A stretch of DNA of 64,000 nucleotides from Aurantiacibacter sp. MUD11 (GTDB lineage: Bacteria > Pseudomonadota > Alphaproteobacteria > Sphingomonadales > Sphingomonadaceae). Below, piece by piece: positions 18,954 to 29,058 of the stretch (the stretch's first letter is position 1; each line of letters starts with the position of its first letter). Under the pieces are notes generated by a model. That model had not been told where the DNA came from. It saw nothing but the letters and a program-made list of their open reading frames with translations, and searched no databases. The stretch is from positions 496,001-560,000 of the forward strand of contig NZ_CP114054.1 in the NCBI RefSeq assembly GCF_026967575.1. Reading direction: 5' to 3'. The position numbers were made by a program, and so were the translations under genes.

Positions 18954-19421
18954 TTAGGGTTCGCCTGCACCCCATAGCCGCCGCTGTTCGACCCATCCCG
19001 CATGACCGTCGACGTCGAGTTCGCACCAGCCATCCTGGCAGTCACCCAGCAGGCCGAGCACGCCCGGTTCGAGGTTCCACTTGAGGGCACTTCCATCACC
19101 CGGCTCGGCCCGCATCGGGGCAAGTCCGTCTCCGGTCACGATTGCCGTGCGTTCCCGGCTCAGCAGGCTGGCGGAAATCCAGCCCGTCGTCCCGTCGGGC
19201 TCCTGCACATAACGCCAGCCCTGCATCAGCCGGATCACCTTCACCGGCAATCCCTCGCGGGTATAGACCCACTCGATGGGAAACTGCTCCCCAGCCCCTA
19301 CCCGCATGTTAGCCACCTCCGTGTCGATGCTGGCCCAGTAGGGCAACTCCACGTCCTGAGCGACGGCGGGTGTTGCGGCGAAAATGGAGGCGATGACAGC
19401 GAGTCGCAGGCACTTGGACAT
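18954..19421 (-). CDS. secreted SH3-domain protein
   Basis: 155 aa with a signal peptide cut after AVAQ (about residue 22). Two bacterial SH3-like modules are readable: residues about 30-90 (VANMRVGAGEQFPIEWVYTREGLPVKVI, GWRYVQEPDGTTGWI) and 95-150 (PMRAEPGDGSALKWNLEPGV, GWCELDVDGHAGWVEQ). Such domains bind peptidoglycan or proteins in the periplasm. Two cysteines (GDCQDGWC) may pair. It is divergent from amtB. Confidence 0.88.
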   Translation of the reverse strand: MSKCLRLAVIASIFAATPAVAQDVELPYWASIDTEVANMRVGAGEQFPIEWVYTREGLPVKVIRLMQGWRYVQEPDGTTGWISASLLSRERTAIVTGDGLAPMRAEPGDGSALKWNLEPGVLGLLGDCQDGWCELDVDGHAGWVEQRRLWGAGEP

Positions 19422-19551
19422 GCGCCCTGATTAGCCGCTTGTGTGCAAACGCGGCAATAATCGCGGTGCATCTTGCCCAATTGGAACAATCTGTCCTAAC
19501 AGGGCGCCCGGACGTAATCTCGCCATCAGTGCGGGAGTGAGGGGAACACGA

Positions 19552-20874
19552 ATGCTTCGCAAACTGGCCGCCGCCACGGCACTCTTGTCGCTGCCGCAAA
19601 CCGCCCTTGCCCAGGAGGTTGTCGAGACCGCCGGGGAATTCACCAATATCGCGCAGAACGACAGCGGCGATACCGCCTGGATCCTCGTCGCCACCGCCTT
19701 GGTGCTGCTAATGACGCTGCCGGGACTGGGCCTGTTTTACGGCGGACTGGTGCGCGCGAAGAACTTCCTTTCGGTGATGCTGCAGGTGGCGGCGGTTGCC
19801 GGTGTCGCGTCGATCCTGTGGGTCGTGGTCGGCTACACTCTGGCTTTCGGCGATACGACCGGCGGCTGGCTGGGTGATGGCCGGGCATGGATGCTGATCG
19901 ACCTCATGGCCGTGCGCGACGGGCTGACAATCCCCGAAAGCACCTTTGCCATGTTCCAGCTCACCTTCGCCGCTATCACGCCGGCGCTGATGGTTGGTGC
20001 CTGGGTGGACCGGGCGCGGTTCGGCTGGGTGCTCGCCTTCACCGCAATCTGGGGCCTCATCGTCTACGCGCCGGTCGCACACTGGATCTGGGGCGGCGGC
20101 TGGCTTGGCGAGATGGGCGTGCTCGATTTCGCCGGCGGCTTGGTGGTGCATACCACGGCCGGCGCATCAGCCCTCGTCATCGCCCTGCTGCTAGGCAAGC
20201 GCCAGGGCTTCCCGTCCAGCGCCCTGCTGCCGCACGCACCGGGCCTCACCATGCTGGGCGCCATGCTGCTGTGGGTCGGCTGGTTCGGCTTCAACGGCGG
20301 CAGCGCGCTGACCGCCACGGACGATGCCTCGATGGCCATCATCAACACTCACACCGCTGCCGCCACGGCCGCCCTGCTCTGGGTGCTGATCGAGAAGATC
20401 AAGTTCGGCAAACCGACCAACGTCGGCTTCGCCACGGGCGCGATTGCCGGCCTCGCAACGGTCACCCCGGCGGCAGGGTTCATCTCGCCGGGTGCCGCCA
20501 TCCTGTTCGGCATCCTTGCCGCGGTGGTCTGCTACGCCGCCATCGTCGCGGTGAAGAACAAGCTGGCCATCGACGATTCGCTCGACGTCTTCGCCGTCCA
20601 CGGTGTCGGCGGCATGCTGGGCACGCTGCTGCTTGGCGTGTTCATGTCCGTCGACCTCGGCGGCACGGGCTATGACGAAGGCGTGACCATGTTCGGAATG
20701 GTCGGCGTGCAGGCCCTGGGTATCGTCGTCGTCGCCATCTTCTCCGCCATCGCAACCGCGCTGATCGCCATCGGCGTCTCGCTGTTCATTCCGATGCGGG
20801 TCAAGGAAGACGAGGAAGTCGAAGGCCTCGACAAGACCAGCCACGGCGAGCGTAGCTGGCACCTGCACGAATAG
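19552..20874 (+). CDS. amtB: ammonium transporter
   Basis: Amt/MEP channel of 440 aa that conducts ammonium across the inner membrane. It has a cleavable signal peptide (cut after LAQ, near residue 21), then eleven membrane segments. The twin-histidine pair of the pore is H200 (GGLVVHTTAG) and H350 (FAVHGVGGM). WFGFNGGSAL and DDSLDVFAVHG are family signatures. Start ATG 19552 has GGAGTGAGGGG upstream; the longer frame lacks a signal peptide. No glnK (PII) gene adjoins it, unlike the common glnK-amtB pair. The gene ends one base before the convergent hydrolase stop. Confidence 0.95.
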   Translation: MLRKLAAATALLSLPQTALAQEVVETAGEFTNIAQNDSGDTAWILVATALVLLMTLPGLGLFYGGLVRAKNFLSVMLQVAAVAGVASILWVVVGYTLAFGDTTGGWLGDGRAWMLIDLMAVRDGLTIPESTFAMFQLTFAAITPALMVGAWVDRARFGWVLAFTAIWGLIVYAPVAHWIWGGGWLGEMGVLDFAGGLVVHTTAGASALVIALLLGKRQGFPSSALLPHAPGLTMLGAMLLWVGWFGFNGGSALTATDDASMAIINTHTAAATAALLWVLIEKIKFGKPTNVGFATGAIAGLATVTPAAGFISPGAAILFGILAAVVCYAAIVAVKNKLAIDDSLDVFAVHGVGGMLGTLLLGVFMSVDLGGTGYDEGVTMFGMVGVQALGIVVVAIFSAIATALIAIGVSLFIPMRVKEDEEVEGLDKTSHGERSWHLHE

Positions 20875-20875
20875 G

Positions 20876-21571
20876 TCAGGCCGGCGCCGCCTCCATCTCC
20901 GCCATCTTGGCGAGGATCTGCTCGATGCAGCGGCGCGAGGTGCAGAGCGTGAAGTGCGGCGCGTCGATCTGCAGGGTGACATCACTCTCGCCCTGTTCAC
21001 CGCGTGAACATTCGGGCGCGACAATCCCATCGGTGGCGGACCATACCGCCAGCGTCGGGATCGGCGGCTTGTCCGACAGCGGCTCTGAAAACGGCGGGTT
21101 GTCGACCGTGTGGTCGTTGATGGCCTCGTAGAGCTTCCACGCGCGGTTGGCGTGGCGATCGCCCGAAAACGGGCTGGCCACGGTCACCACCATGTCGACA
21201 TGTTCGGGCAGCCGGTGCGCCAGCACGCGCGCATACAGCCCGCCAAGGCTCCACCCGATCAGCACCACCTTCTGGTGGGTCTGCTGGTGGAGTTGCGCGA
21301 TGCGCGTCTCCAGCACGTGCAGCTTGGCCGGATCGGCCCCGAGGTTGATGCCCTGCCGCCACCCCTCGGGCTGGAAGCCGCGCGCGCGCAAGGTCCGCCG
21401 CAGCAAGGAGGTGGAAATGTCGCCCGTGGTCAGGCCGGGGATGACCACCGCAGCGCGCCCATGTCCGATATCGACACCGCGCTTGGGCAGCCGGAGCGGG
21501 TTCAGCAGCACGCGCGGAACCGCCAGCCCTTCCCGCAGGGTGTTTCGCAATGGCGGCGGCTTGGCAGTCAT
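20876..21571 (-). CDS. alpha/beta hydrolase (lipase/esterase-like)
   Basis: 231 aa. The nucleophile elbow is GWSLGG (Ser near 127) inside VVLIGWSLGGLYARVLAH. Asp is probably in WSATDGIV and His in DAPHFTL, giving a complete catalytic triad. The N-terminus has PGLTTGD instead of the usual HG oxyanion motif. No signal peptide, so cytoplasmic. Similar to lipase-class or PGAP1-like hydrolases; the substrate is unknown. Confidence 0.85.
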   Translation of the reverse strand: MTAKPPPLRNTLREGLAVPRVLLNPLRLPKRGVDIGHGRAAVVIPGLTTGDISTSLLRRTLRARGFQPEGWRQGINLGADPAKLHVLETRIAQLHQQTHQKVVLIGWSLGGLYARVLAHRLPEHVDMVVTVASPFSGDRHANRAWKLYEAINDHTVDNPPFSEPLSDKPPIPTLAVWSATDGIVAPECSRGEQGESDVTLQIDAPHFTLCTSRRCIEQILAKMAEMEAAPA

Positions 21572-21708
21572 ATCCGGACCTCCTGCGCGACTAGGTACAA
21601 ACCCCTGGTCGCACGGCAGAACAATCTTCGCTTGCTGCTAGATAGGGTCTCTCTCCGAAGGGACCAAGCTGGCGTTGCCATTTGCCGGCGAGATTACGGA
21701 GACCGGAC

Positions 21709-22110
21709 ATGCAGCCCATGGGTGACCGCAGCGCGATTGCGGAAGGCAAGAGGACCGACGGACCGCCACGCAGGCACGTTCCGCGTGAGAATCGGGAGCG
21801 CACCGAAGTCAGCGGACTGATGCAATGCGAATACGCGACGCCGCAGGAAGTGGTGGTGCGCGATATCTCGCAATTCGGCGTCGGGGCGACCACGCATGGC
21901 CAGCTTCCCGACATCGGCGAGCATGTCTGCATCACCCTTGCCACGGGTGACGAACTGCGCGGCCAGGTCCGCTGGACCGATGGCCAGGCTTTCGGCCTGC
22001 ACCTGGAATCCGCGTTCGACCTCGGGCGCCTGCAGCATATCAATCGCCTGCGCAGCCGCCTGCTGGCCGATCCAGCGGAGACCGCGCAGCGCGATGACAA
22101 TCGGGGTTAG
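21709..22110 (+). CDS. PilZ-domain protein
   Basis: 133 aa. The c-di-GMP binding motifs are present: RxxxR at R22-H-V-P-R26 and (D/N)xSxxG at D52-I-S54-Q-F-G57. The PilZ strand IRWTDGQAFGLHLE follows and the protein ends in a basic helix. It probably senses c-di-GMP as a single-domain receptor. ATG 21709 has GGAGA eight bases upstream. It ends overlapping the convergent flavoprotein gene by 4 nt. Confidence 0.85.
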   Translation: MQPMGDRSAIAEGKRTDGPPRRHVPRENRERTEVSGLMQCEYATPQEVVVRDISQFGVGATTHGQLPDIGEHVCITLATGDELRGQVRWTDGQAFGLHLESAFDLGRLQHINRLRSRLLADPAETAQRDDNRG

Positions 22111-23513
22111 TCGCCGGTCAGGATCCGGTCGACCAGCTGCTTTACCGTGGGGGTGAAGTTGTTCGAGTAGAACGGGTCTTCCTTGAAGCGGTATGCCGCG
22201 TGCCCGGCGAAGGCGAGGTTCTGGTCCACGTCGCCGCCATGGGCAATGTCCTGCAGCGTCTTCTGGATGCAGAAGCTGCGCGGGTCGGCCAGGCGCCCGG
22301 TGGTGTAGTCGTCATGGTCCTTCCACGACGAGAAACCGCAATGCGACAGGCAGCCCATGCAGTCGGCCTGGTCCTTGCGGATTTCGGCACGTTCTTCGGC
22401 ACCCACGAACACCACAGTATCGTCCGGCGTCTTCAGCGCGTCGGTATAGCCTGCCGCCACCCATTCACGGGCACGATCACGGTCCTTCGGGGTGACCCAG
22501 AAATTCTTTCCCTTCACGCCCACGTCCAGCTGCACGGTGTGCTCGCCGGCCTCGACCTTGGAATAGGGAATCTGGCGTTCGCTGCGGGCTTCCAGGTTGC
22601 GCAGGAACGGGTTGCGTACCGCGCTGGAATAGAAGCCCGTAGGGCTGAAGCGGTGCAACAGCACGTCGCCCGGCTCCAGGGTGCGCAGCATGTCCTTCCA
22701 ACCCTGCGGGATCGGGCTTTCCTCGGTCAGCAGCGGACGGGTGCCGAACTGGAAGGCGATCTGCCCCAACTCGGGATTGTCGATCCAGTTTTCCCACTCG
22801 CGCAGGTACCAGACGCCGCCGGCCATCACGATCGGCACGTTCTCGGAAACGCCTTCCTTGCGCATCGTCTCGCGCAGGGCGGCAACGCGGGGATAGGGAT
22901 CTTCCGGCTTGGTCGGATCTTCGGCGTTGGACAGGCCGTTGTGCCCGCCGGCCAGCCACGGATCTTCATAGACCACCGCGGCCATCAGTTCGGACACCTT
23001 GTGATAGCTGCGCTTCCACAGTGCGCGGAAGGCACGGGCGGAACTGATGATCGGCAGGTAGTTGACCTCGAACCGCGCGGCGATCTCGGCCAGCTTGTAG
23101 GGCATGCCGGCACCGCAGGTCACGCCCGTCACCAGGCCCTTGCAGTTCTCCAGCACGCCTTCCAGGACCTGCTGCGCGCCGCCCATTTCCCACAGCACGT
23201 TGATATTGATCGCGCCCTTGCCGCTGGCGATGTCGTAGGCTCGCTTCACCTGCTCGGTCGCGCCGTCGATGGCATAGCGGATCAGTTGCTCGTGCCGCTC
23301 CTTGCGGGTCAGCTGATCGTACACCTGCGGAATGATCTTGCCCTCGGCATCGTAGCTGTCGGCATTCACCGCGCTGACCGTGCCGATGCCGCCGGCCGCC
23401 GCCCAGGCGCCGCTGCTGGCGTGGTTGGTCGCGGACACACCCTTGCCGCCCTCGATCAGCGGCCAGACTTCGCGGCCGCCGTAGTTGATGGGTTTAAGAC
23501 CCTTGAAACTCAT
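22107..23513 (-). CDS. nitronate monooxygenase-like flavoprotein with C-terminal cysteine motif
   Basis: 468 aa, FMN-dependent TIM-barrel family (2-nitropropane dioxygenase/NMO or FabK-like). Signs are GGIGTVSAVN at the N-terminus, GVTCGAGMPYKLAE, the SSARAFRALWKR segment, and GGHNGLSNAED with PIVMAGGVWYLREWENW in the FMN phosphate region, then FGTRPLLTEESP. The C-terminal 100 residues go beyond the core and include CMGCLSHCGFSSW, a possible metal-binding or redox motif. True substrate unknown. Start ATG 23513 lies inside the end of the upstream methyltransferase gene. Confidence 0.86.
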   Translation of the reverse strand: MSFKGLKPINYGGREVWPLIEGGKGVSATNHASSGAWAAAGGIGTVSAVNADSYDAEGKIIPQVYDQLTRKERHEQLIRYAIDGATEQVKRAYDIASGKGAININVLWEMGGAQQVLEGVLENCKGLVTGVTCGAGMPYKLAEIAARFEVNYLPIISSARAFRALWKRSYHKVSELMAAVVYEDPWLAGGHNGLSNAEDPTKPEDPYPRVAALRETMRKEGVSENVPIVMAGGVWYLREWENWIDNPELGQIAFQFGTRPLLTEESPIPQGWKDMLRTLEPGDVLLHRFSPTGFYSSAVRNPFLRNLEARSERQIPYSKVEAGEHTVQLDVGVKGKNFWVTPKDRDRAREWVAAGYTDALKTPDDTVVFVGAEERAEIRKDQADCMGCLSHCGFSSWKDHDDYTTGRLADPRSFCIQKTLQDIAHGGDVDQNLAFAGHAAYRFKEDPFYSNNFTPTVKQLVDRILTGD

Positions 23514-24294
23514 TACTATCCCCAGAAGAGCTCTCCTCATCGATCGTGAGGGAGAACTCGGTATCAGTTTCGCCCGGTTGGACGCATGGTTCGATGTCGC
23601 GGGGTTCCGGACGTTCTCCGGCAACCTCGAAACGAGCGATATAGCCAGCGATCTCAGGCTTGCGCTCGAGTTCGATGAGGCGATAGCCGACCCGCTGGAA
23701 TTCGCAAGAAAGAAGCAGCGGGTCGATGCCGTGCTCCGACGATGGGCGGTCGACGTCGACGACGATCACCTGGCCGCCTTCACGCAGCGCCGGGCGCATG
23801 CGCCAGAGCAGCGCGTAGGGCTCGGTCACCTCGTGGTACATGTGTACCATGAAGATGCGATCGAAGCTGTTCTCCGGCAGCTTCGGATCGTCCGGATCGC
23901 CGAGCGCGATGGAAACGTTGTCGAGGCGCTCGCGTTCCACCCGGTTACCCAGGCGCCGTAGCGCGTCCTCGTCGATATCCTGCGCCAGCACGCGCCCATC
24001 TGCGCCAACGCGCGCCGCCAGGCGTACCGTGTAATAGCCATCGCCCGCACCGATATCGGCGACGGTCATGCCGCGGATGATATTGGCCCAGTCCATGACG
24101 GTGGCTGCCTCGCGGCGGTCGTCGCGCACCTGCTCCGTAGAGAAGGCATTGCTGCCCAGGTCGGACACCGGGCGATAGGGACGGGGGAAGTCGCGCGCGG
24201 TCAGCGGACGGTCTTCCTCCGCCACGTCGCAGGCGGCCAGCGCCAGGCATGCGCCCAGTGCTCCAAGTGCAGCAGTAATGACCCTCCGGTTCAT
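23494..24294 (-). CDS. SAM methyltransferase with a lipoprotein signal
   Basis: 266 aa. Residues 1-22 are a lipoprotein signal (ACLALAACDVAEED), then a class I methyltransferase domain: motif I VADIGAGDGYYTVRLA, acidic end of strand 2 in LAQDID, motif IV region FDRIFMVHMYHEV, and GGQVIVVDVDRP. The C-terminal 40 residues are acidic. A SAM enzyme that is exported is odd, since SAM is cytosolic; either the anchor is not processed or the domain has another role. It overlaps the flavoprotein gene by 20 nt, so they are coupled. Confidence 0.85.
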   Translation of the reverse strand: MNRRVITAALGALGACLALAACDVAEEDRPLTARDFPRPYRPVSDLGSNAFSTEQVRDDRREAATVMDWANIIRGMTVADIGAGDGYYTVRLAARVGADGRVLAQDIDEDALRRLGNRVERERLDNVSIALGDPDDPKLPENSFDRIFMVHMYHEVTEPYALLWRMRPALREGGQVIVVDVDRPSSEHGIDPLLLSCEFQRVGYRLIELERKPEIAGYIARFEVAGERPEPRDIEPCVQPGETDTEFSLTIDEESSSGDSNEFQGS

Positions 24295-24400
24295 CCCAGC
24301 GGCTCTAGCTTGTGCATTCTGGCTTGGCAAAGCTCCATTGCGGCGTCGTCCACCGCCTCCCTTGCAAGCATTGGCAGCGTGGACAGCCCCACGCCGGGGG

Positions 24401-25528
24401 CTACTCCACGTCCTCCACATCGACCTTTTCGCCGGTCACGCGCTGGGCCAGCGCGGCGGCGATGAAATCGTCGATGTCGCCGTCCAGCACGTCTCCCGGA
24501 GCGGTGGAGGTAACGCCGGTGCGCAGGTCCTTCACCATCTGGTACGGCTGGAGGACGTAGCTCCGGATCTGGTGGCCCCAGCCAATCTCGGTCTTTTCGG
24601 CATATTCACCGGCAGCCTCGGCCTCGCGCTTGGCCAGTTCGGCCTCGTAGAGGCGCGCCTTCAGCATGTTCATCGCGGTGGCGCGGTTCTTGTGCTGGCT
24701 GCGATCGTTCTGGCTGGCGACCACGATGCCGGTCGGCTTGTGGGTAATACGCACGGCGGAATCGGTCGTGTTGACGTGCTGGCCACCCGCGCCTGAAGCG
24801 CGGTAGGTGTCGATCTTCAGGTCGCCTTCGTTGATCTCGATGTCGATGTCGTCGTCGATCACCGGGTAGACCCACACGCTGGAAAAGCTTGTGTGGCGAC
24901 GGGCGGAGCTGTCGTAGGGGCTGATGCGGACGAGGCGGTGCACGCCGCTCTCGGTCTTGGCATAGCCATAGGCGTTCTCGCCCTTGATCAGCAGCGTGGC
25001 GGACTTGATGCCCGCCTGTTCGCCGGCGGCATATTCGACCGTTTCCACCTTGAACCCGCGCCGTTCGGCCCAGCGCGCATACATGCGCATCAGCATCTCG
25101 GCCCAGTCCTGGCTCTCGGTACCGCCGGCGCCGGCATTGATCTGCAGGTAGGTGTCGTAGGCATCCGCCTCGCCCGACAGCAGCGCGTTCACCTTGTCGC
25201 GGTCGGCCCGGTCGGCCAGCGCCGACAGGCTGGCGAGGCCTTCGGCGACCACGTCATCGTCACCCTCAGCTTCGCCCATTTCGACGAATTCGGTGGCATC
25301 GGCCATCTCCGATGAGATCTCGTTCACCGTTTCCACGGCGTCCTTGAGCGTCTTGTGCTCGCGGCTGATGGCCTGGGCTTGCTTCGGGTCGTTCCACAGA
25401 TCCGGGTCCTGCACGCGCGCCTCCAGCTCGTCGAGGCGACGCAGCGCGTGTTCCCAGTCCAGCGACTTGCGCACCAGCGCCAGCGCCGCTTCGATCCGGT
25501 CGATATGGGCCTGCCCTTCGGCACGCAT
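24401..25528 (-). CDS. prfB: peptide chain release factor 2
   Basis: RF2, 375 aa, recognises UGA and UAA stops. The catalytic GGQ is in [11 protein letters not shown] and the recognition loop reads [14 protein letters not shown], with SPY where E. coli has SPF. The region that carries the programmed +1 frameshift in E. coli (near residue 25) reads through without an internal stop, so expression is not frameshift-controlled here. Start ATG 25528 ([10 protein letters not shown]). It follows the PBP1A gene by 79 nt. Confidence 0.96.
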   Translation of the reverse strand: MRAEGQAHIDRIEAALALVRKSLDWEHALRRLDELEARVQDPDLWNDPKQAQAISREHKTLKDAVETVNEISSEMADATEFVEMGEAEGDDDVVAEGLASLSALADRADRDKVNALLSGEADAYDTYLQINAGAGGTESQDWAEMLMRMYARWAERRGFKVETVEYAAGEQAGIKSATLLIKGENAYGYAKTESGVHRLVRISPYDSSARRHTSFSSVWVYPVIDDDIDIEINEGDLKIDTYRASGAGGQHVNTTDSAVRITHKPTGIVVASQNDRSQHKNRATAMNMLKARLYEAELAKREAEAAGEYAEKTEIGWGHQIRSYVLQPYQMVKDLRTGVTSTAPGDVLDGDIDDFIAAALAQRVTGEKVDVEDVE

Positions 25529-25607
25529 AACAAGTGTCCTTCCAAAATGAGTTGGCGCGCCTAGCAGGGGCCGGTGAGAGTGGGAAGTGCCAGTGGCCTG
25601 CGTCGCA

Positions 25608-28130
25608 TCAGTAGATGCCGCCCTGCTCCTCGGCAAAGTCCTCGCGCTCACCCTGGTTGGTGCGGTCGAAGGCGCCATCGCGCTGGCGCCGCAGCTGGGC
25701 GATGATCAGCTCGCGCATGGCGTCGATCTCGTCCTGCCGCTGGTTCCGGCGCGGTTCGGTATCGGGCTTGAAGGCTTCCCAGATGACTGGCGCGAGCGGA
25801 TCGTCCGTCGGCCAGGCGTCAAACACCCGGCGCCCGGTGCGCCGGTCCACGCGGACCATGCGCACGCCGCGCGGGGCGATGAAGGGGCGTCCGCTCCAGT
25901 GGTCGCGCGTCTCCTCCACGAATTGCCGGAAGATCGGCGCCGCCGTGTTGCCGCCCTGGATCCACCCACCCATGTTGCGTGGCTGGTCGAAGCCCAGATA
26001 GGTGCCCGCCACGATATCGGGCGAGCCGCCGACGAACCAGGCATTGGTCGGGCCGGAACTGGTGCCGGTCTTGCCGAACAGCGGCATGTCGAGAGAGCGC
26101 AGGCGCACGGCGGTACCGCGCTGGACCACGCCGGTGAGCATGTGCACGGTCTGGAAGGCGGTGCGCGCATCCAGCACCTGCCGTCCGCGACGGCCGAAGC
26201 GCGGCATCGGCTCGCCATCCCACTCGTCCATGTTGCAGCCGGTGCATTCGCGCTCGTCGGCGCGCCAGATCACGCGGCCATGGCGATCCTGCACATAGTC
26301 GATCACGGTCGGATCGTTGAGGCGCCCGTGATTGACCAGCATGGCATAGGCGGCGGTCATCTTTTCGACCGTGGTGTCGCCCGCACCCAGCGCGATGGCG
26401 GGCAGCGGGTCGTAGGCGCCTTCTTCGGCAAGGCCCACGCGCTCGAAGGTATCGACCACGTTCTCCATGCCCGAATCCATGGCGATGTGGACGGTCATCA
26501 GGTTCTTCGACTGCTCCAGTCCGTAGCGCATCGGGTATTCGCCGCCGCCGCGCTCACCGCCGAAGTTGGTGAAGCAGTGCTCACCAAGGTTAGCGCCCTG
26601 ATAGTAGCAGTACTGCTCGTCCGGGATCATCGATGCCGGAGTCATCCCGTTTTCGAGACCGGTGGCATAAACGAAGGGCTTCACCGTCGAACCGGGCTGG
26701 CGATTGGCCTGCACCGCACGGTTGAAGCTGCCGAGGCGTGAATCGAAACCGCCCTGCATGGCCAGCACGCGGCCGGTGTCGGGCGCCATGGCAAGGAACC
26801 CGCCCGATACCGTCGGGACGGTGCGCAGGCGCCAGCTGTTGCCATTCGGCGAAGCGGCGACGACATCGCCCACCTTCACCGCATCGGCGAAATCGGTCAG
26901 CGGAGCCTCCACGCCGTCGGCAAAACCGATGGTGGCGGACGCGCCGCTGCGCGCGGTGATCACGCCCACCCGCCAGTTCTGGTAATTGATCGAGAGATAG
27001 GAGCTGCGCAGCTGCTCGGTCAGGTCGCCGTTGTCGGGATTGATCGTGGCGATCGGCCCTTCCCAGCCCCGGTTTCCGTGATAGCGCAGCATGGCCGCAC
27101 GCAGCGAATCGCGGGCCGCATCCTGCAGCTCGGTGTCGAGCGAGGTCCGCACCCACAGGCCGCCGGCGTAGACGCTGTTCGGGCCGTCCTCAGCTTCCTC
27201 GCCGAAACGCTCGATCAGTTCGCGGCGGACTTCCTCGAGGAAATAGCCGGCATCGGCAAAGCGCTCGCGCCGCTGGCCCTGGACGATGCCCAGCGGGCGA
27301 GCCTTGGCCGCATCACGTTCTGCGACAGTGATGAAGCCATTGTCCTCCATCTGGTCGAGCACGAGGTTGCGGCGCGCCCGCGCGGTCTCGAAATTGGCTT
27401 CCCGGCTGTACACTTCGGGCGCACGCGGCAGGATCGCCAGATAGGCCATCTCGTGCAGCTCCAGGTCGCCCACGTCCTTGTCGAAATAGGCCAGCGACGC
27501 GGCCTGCACGCCATGCGAGCGACGGCCGAGCGGGATCTCGTTGAGGTAGAGCGTGATGATCTCTTCCTTCGAGAGAATGCCCTCGATGCGGGTGGCCAGG
27601 ATCATCTCGCGCAGCTTGCGCGTCACCGAGTATTCGTTGCCGACGAGGATGTTCTTGGCGACCTGCTGGGTAATGGTGGAGCCGCCCACGGCGCGCTCGT
27701 CAGACCCCATCTTGGAAACGTAGTCGATCACGGCGTTGATGAAGCCGCCGGCATCGATGCCGCCGTGGGTCCAGAACGTCTCGTCCTCGGCCGAGATGTA
27801 GGCGTTCATCAGCTGCTCGGGGAAATCCTTGAACTGCAGCTCGATGCGTCGCTCACGCTCGTAGCGGTGGACGATTTCACCATCCACGCCGCGCACCACG
27901 GTGGGCAGGTTCGGCTCGTAATCCAGCAGCGTCTCGGCGTCGGGCAGATCACGCGTCAGGAAGATCCAACCCAGCAGGGTCATGACCAGGCCGAAGCCGA
28001 CCAGATAACCGCCGATGCGGAACCAGCGCTTTTCCCGCCAGGCCGCGCGCAAGGGCTCGCCCAGCCAGCTGGTGCTGTCGCGGAATCGGCCCCAGGCGGT
28101 CTGCAGGGTGGAAGAAATGTCGTTCGTCAT
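25608..28130 (-). CDS. mrcA: penicillin-binding protein 1A
   Basis: Bifunctional peptidoglycan glycosyltransferase/transpeptidase, 840 aa, anchored by one N-terminal membrane helix (about 41-58). The glycosyltransferase domain has catalytic E115 in SAEDETFW and [12 protein letters not shown] at 149-160. The transpeptidase domain has S481 in PGSTVKPF, S541-K-N in EQSKNLMT and K687-T-G in FGKTGTSSG. An OB-like domain lies between them. Start ATG 28130 ([10 protein letters not shown]); a longer frame upstream is not conserved. It is probably co-transcribed with the amidase upstream and prfB downstream. Confidence 0.96.
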   Translation of the reverse strand: MTNDISSTLQTAWGRFRDSTSWLGEPLRAAWREKRWFRIGGYLVGFGLVMTLLGWIFLTRDLPDAETLLDYEPNLPTVVRGVDGEIVHRYERERRIELQFKDFPEQLMNAYISAEDETFWTHGGIDAGGFINAVIDYVSKMGSDERAVGGSTITQQVAKNILVGNEYSVTRKLREMILATRIEGILSKEEIITLYLNEIPLGRRSHGVQAASLAYFDKDVGDLELHEMAYLAILPRAPEVYSREANFETARARRNLVLDQMEDNGFITVAERDAAKARPLGIVQGQRRERFADAGYFLEEVRRELIERFGEEAEDGPNSVYAGGLWVRTSLDTELQDAARDSLRAAMLRYHGNRGWEGPIATINPDNGDLTEQLRSSYLSINYQNWRVGVITARSGASATIGFADGVEAPLTDFADAVKVGDVVAASPNGNSWRLRTVPTVSGGFLAMAPDTGRVLAMQGGFDSRLGSFNRAVQANRQPGSTVKPFVYATGLENGMTPASMIPDEQYCYYQGANLGEHCFTNFGGERGGGEYPMRYGLEQSKNLMTVHIAMDSGMENVVDTFERVGLAEEGAYDPLPAIALGAGDTTVEKMTAAYAMLVNHGRLNDPTVIDYVQDRHGRVIWRADERECTGCNMDEWDGEPMPRFGRRGRQVLDARTAFQTVHMLTGVVQRGTAVRLRSLDMPLFGKTGTSSGPTNAWFVGGSPDIVAGTYLGFDQPRNMGGWIQGGNTAAPIFRQFVEETRDHWSGRPFIAPRGVRMVRVDRRTGRRVFDAWPTDDPLAPVIWEAFKPDTEPRRNQRQDEIDAMRELIIAQLRRQRDGAFDRTNQGEREDFAEEQGGIY

Positions 28131-28185
28131 AGGCTTGTCCTGCGCCTTACATGCCAAGTCATGCTGGCGCCAGAATGAATAGTGG

Positions 28186-29058
28186 TCAGGTCGCCCCCGA
28201 CTGGCGCGCGAAATAGATGCGGATGGCGCGGGCCATGGCATCGGCAAATCGCTCTCGCCCTTCGGCCGAGGCCAGCCTCTCCGCGTCTTCCGGGTTGGTG
28301 ACGAAGCCGGCCTCGAACAATACGCCGGGAACATCGGGCGCCCGCAGCACGGCCAGGGCGGCAGAACGCCGTGCCTGGGGATGGAAGCGCAGCACGCCCT
28401 CCCCCTCGCGCTGGATCAGTTCGGCGAATTCGACAGACTGCTCCGACGTACGCCGCTGGGAAAGTTCGACGAGGATGGCATTCACCGTCTCGTCCTGCCC
28501 GGAAAGGTCCACCCCGTTGACCACGTCGACGCTGTTTTCCTTCTCCGCGAACCGGGCGGCAGCCTCGGAAGAGGCGGTTTCCGACAGCGTGTAGATGCTG
28601 GCACCGGTCACGCCTTCGCGGTCGCCGGCGGAATCGGCGTGGATCGACAGGAACAGGTCCGCCCCCAGCGCACGGGCAATCTCGGCGCGTTCATCCAGCA
28701 CGATGAAGCTGTCGTCATCCCGCGTCATGGCGACGCGGATGCCGCCTTCCTCCAGCAGCCTGTCCCGCAGTGCGCGGGCGAGGCCCAGCACGATGGCCTT
28801 CTCGCGATAATCCTCGCTCACGGTGCCCGGGTCAGGCCCACCATGCCCTGCGTCGATCACGATCAGCGGGCGAGTCGGATCGTCGGGACCAAGGATTTCG
28901 GGAAGGCCGATCGTCCCGCCTTCCTCCGGCAAGGGCACGCGAACCACGTAATCACGCCACAATACCGGCACGGGTATCGCTGCGCCGACCGCATAGAGCG
29001 CCCCCAGCAACAGCACCGGGAGGGAAAACAGCAGGCCGATCTGCAAGCGCTGCGACAT
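28186..29058 (-). CDS. amiC: N-acetylmuramoyl-L-alanine amidase
   Basis: 290 aa. An N-terminal membrane anchor or signal (residues 5-28) is followed by a short linker and an Amidase_3 domain. Zinc ligands are His in DAGHGGPDPG, Glu in SEDYREK or a nearby position, and His in LSIHADS; the catalytic Glu is in LFEAGFVTN. It lacks the AMIN domain of E. coli AmiC, so the gene name is only approximate. It cleaves peptide stems from peptidoglycan during division. Start ATG 29058. It is divergent from rne. Confidence 0.9.
   Translation of the reverse strand: MSQRLQIGLLFSLPVLLLGALYAVGAAIPVPVLWRDYVVRVPLPEEGGTIGLPEILGPDDPTRPLIVIDAGHGGPDPGTVSEDYREKAIVLGLARALRDRLLEEGGIRVAMTRDDDSFIVLDERAEIARALGADLFLSIHADSAGDREGVTGASIYTLSETASSEAAARFAEKENSVDVVNGVDLSGQDETVNAILVELSQRRTSEQSVEFAELIQREGEGVLRFHPQARRSAALAVLRAPDVPGVLFEAGFVTNPEDAERLASAEGRERFADAMARAIRIYFARQSGAT

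Noticed and set aside
19422..19551. Possible sigma-54 site before amtB (GGTGCATCTTGC)
   Set aside because: GG and GC are 8 nt apart, not the required 10, and no second match exists.
25529..25607. Possible tRNA or small RNA between PBP1A and prfB genes
   Set aside because: 79 nt with no cloverleaf pairing or T-run.
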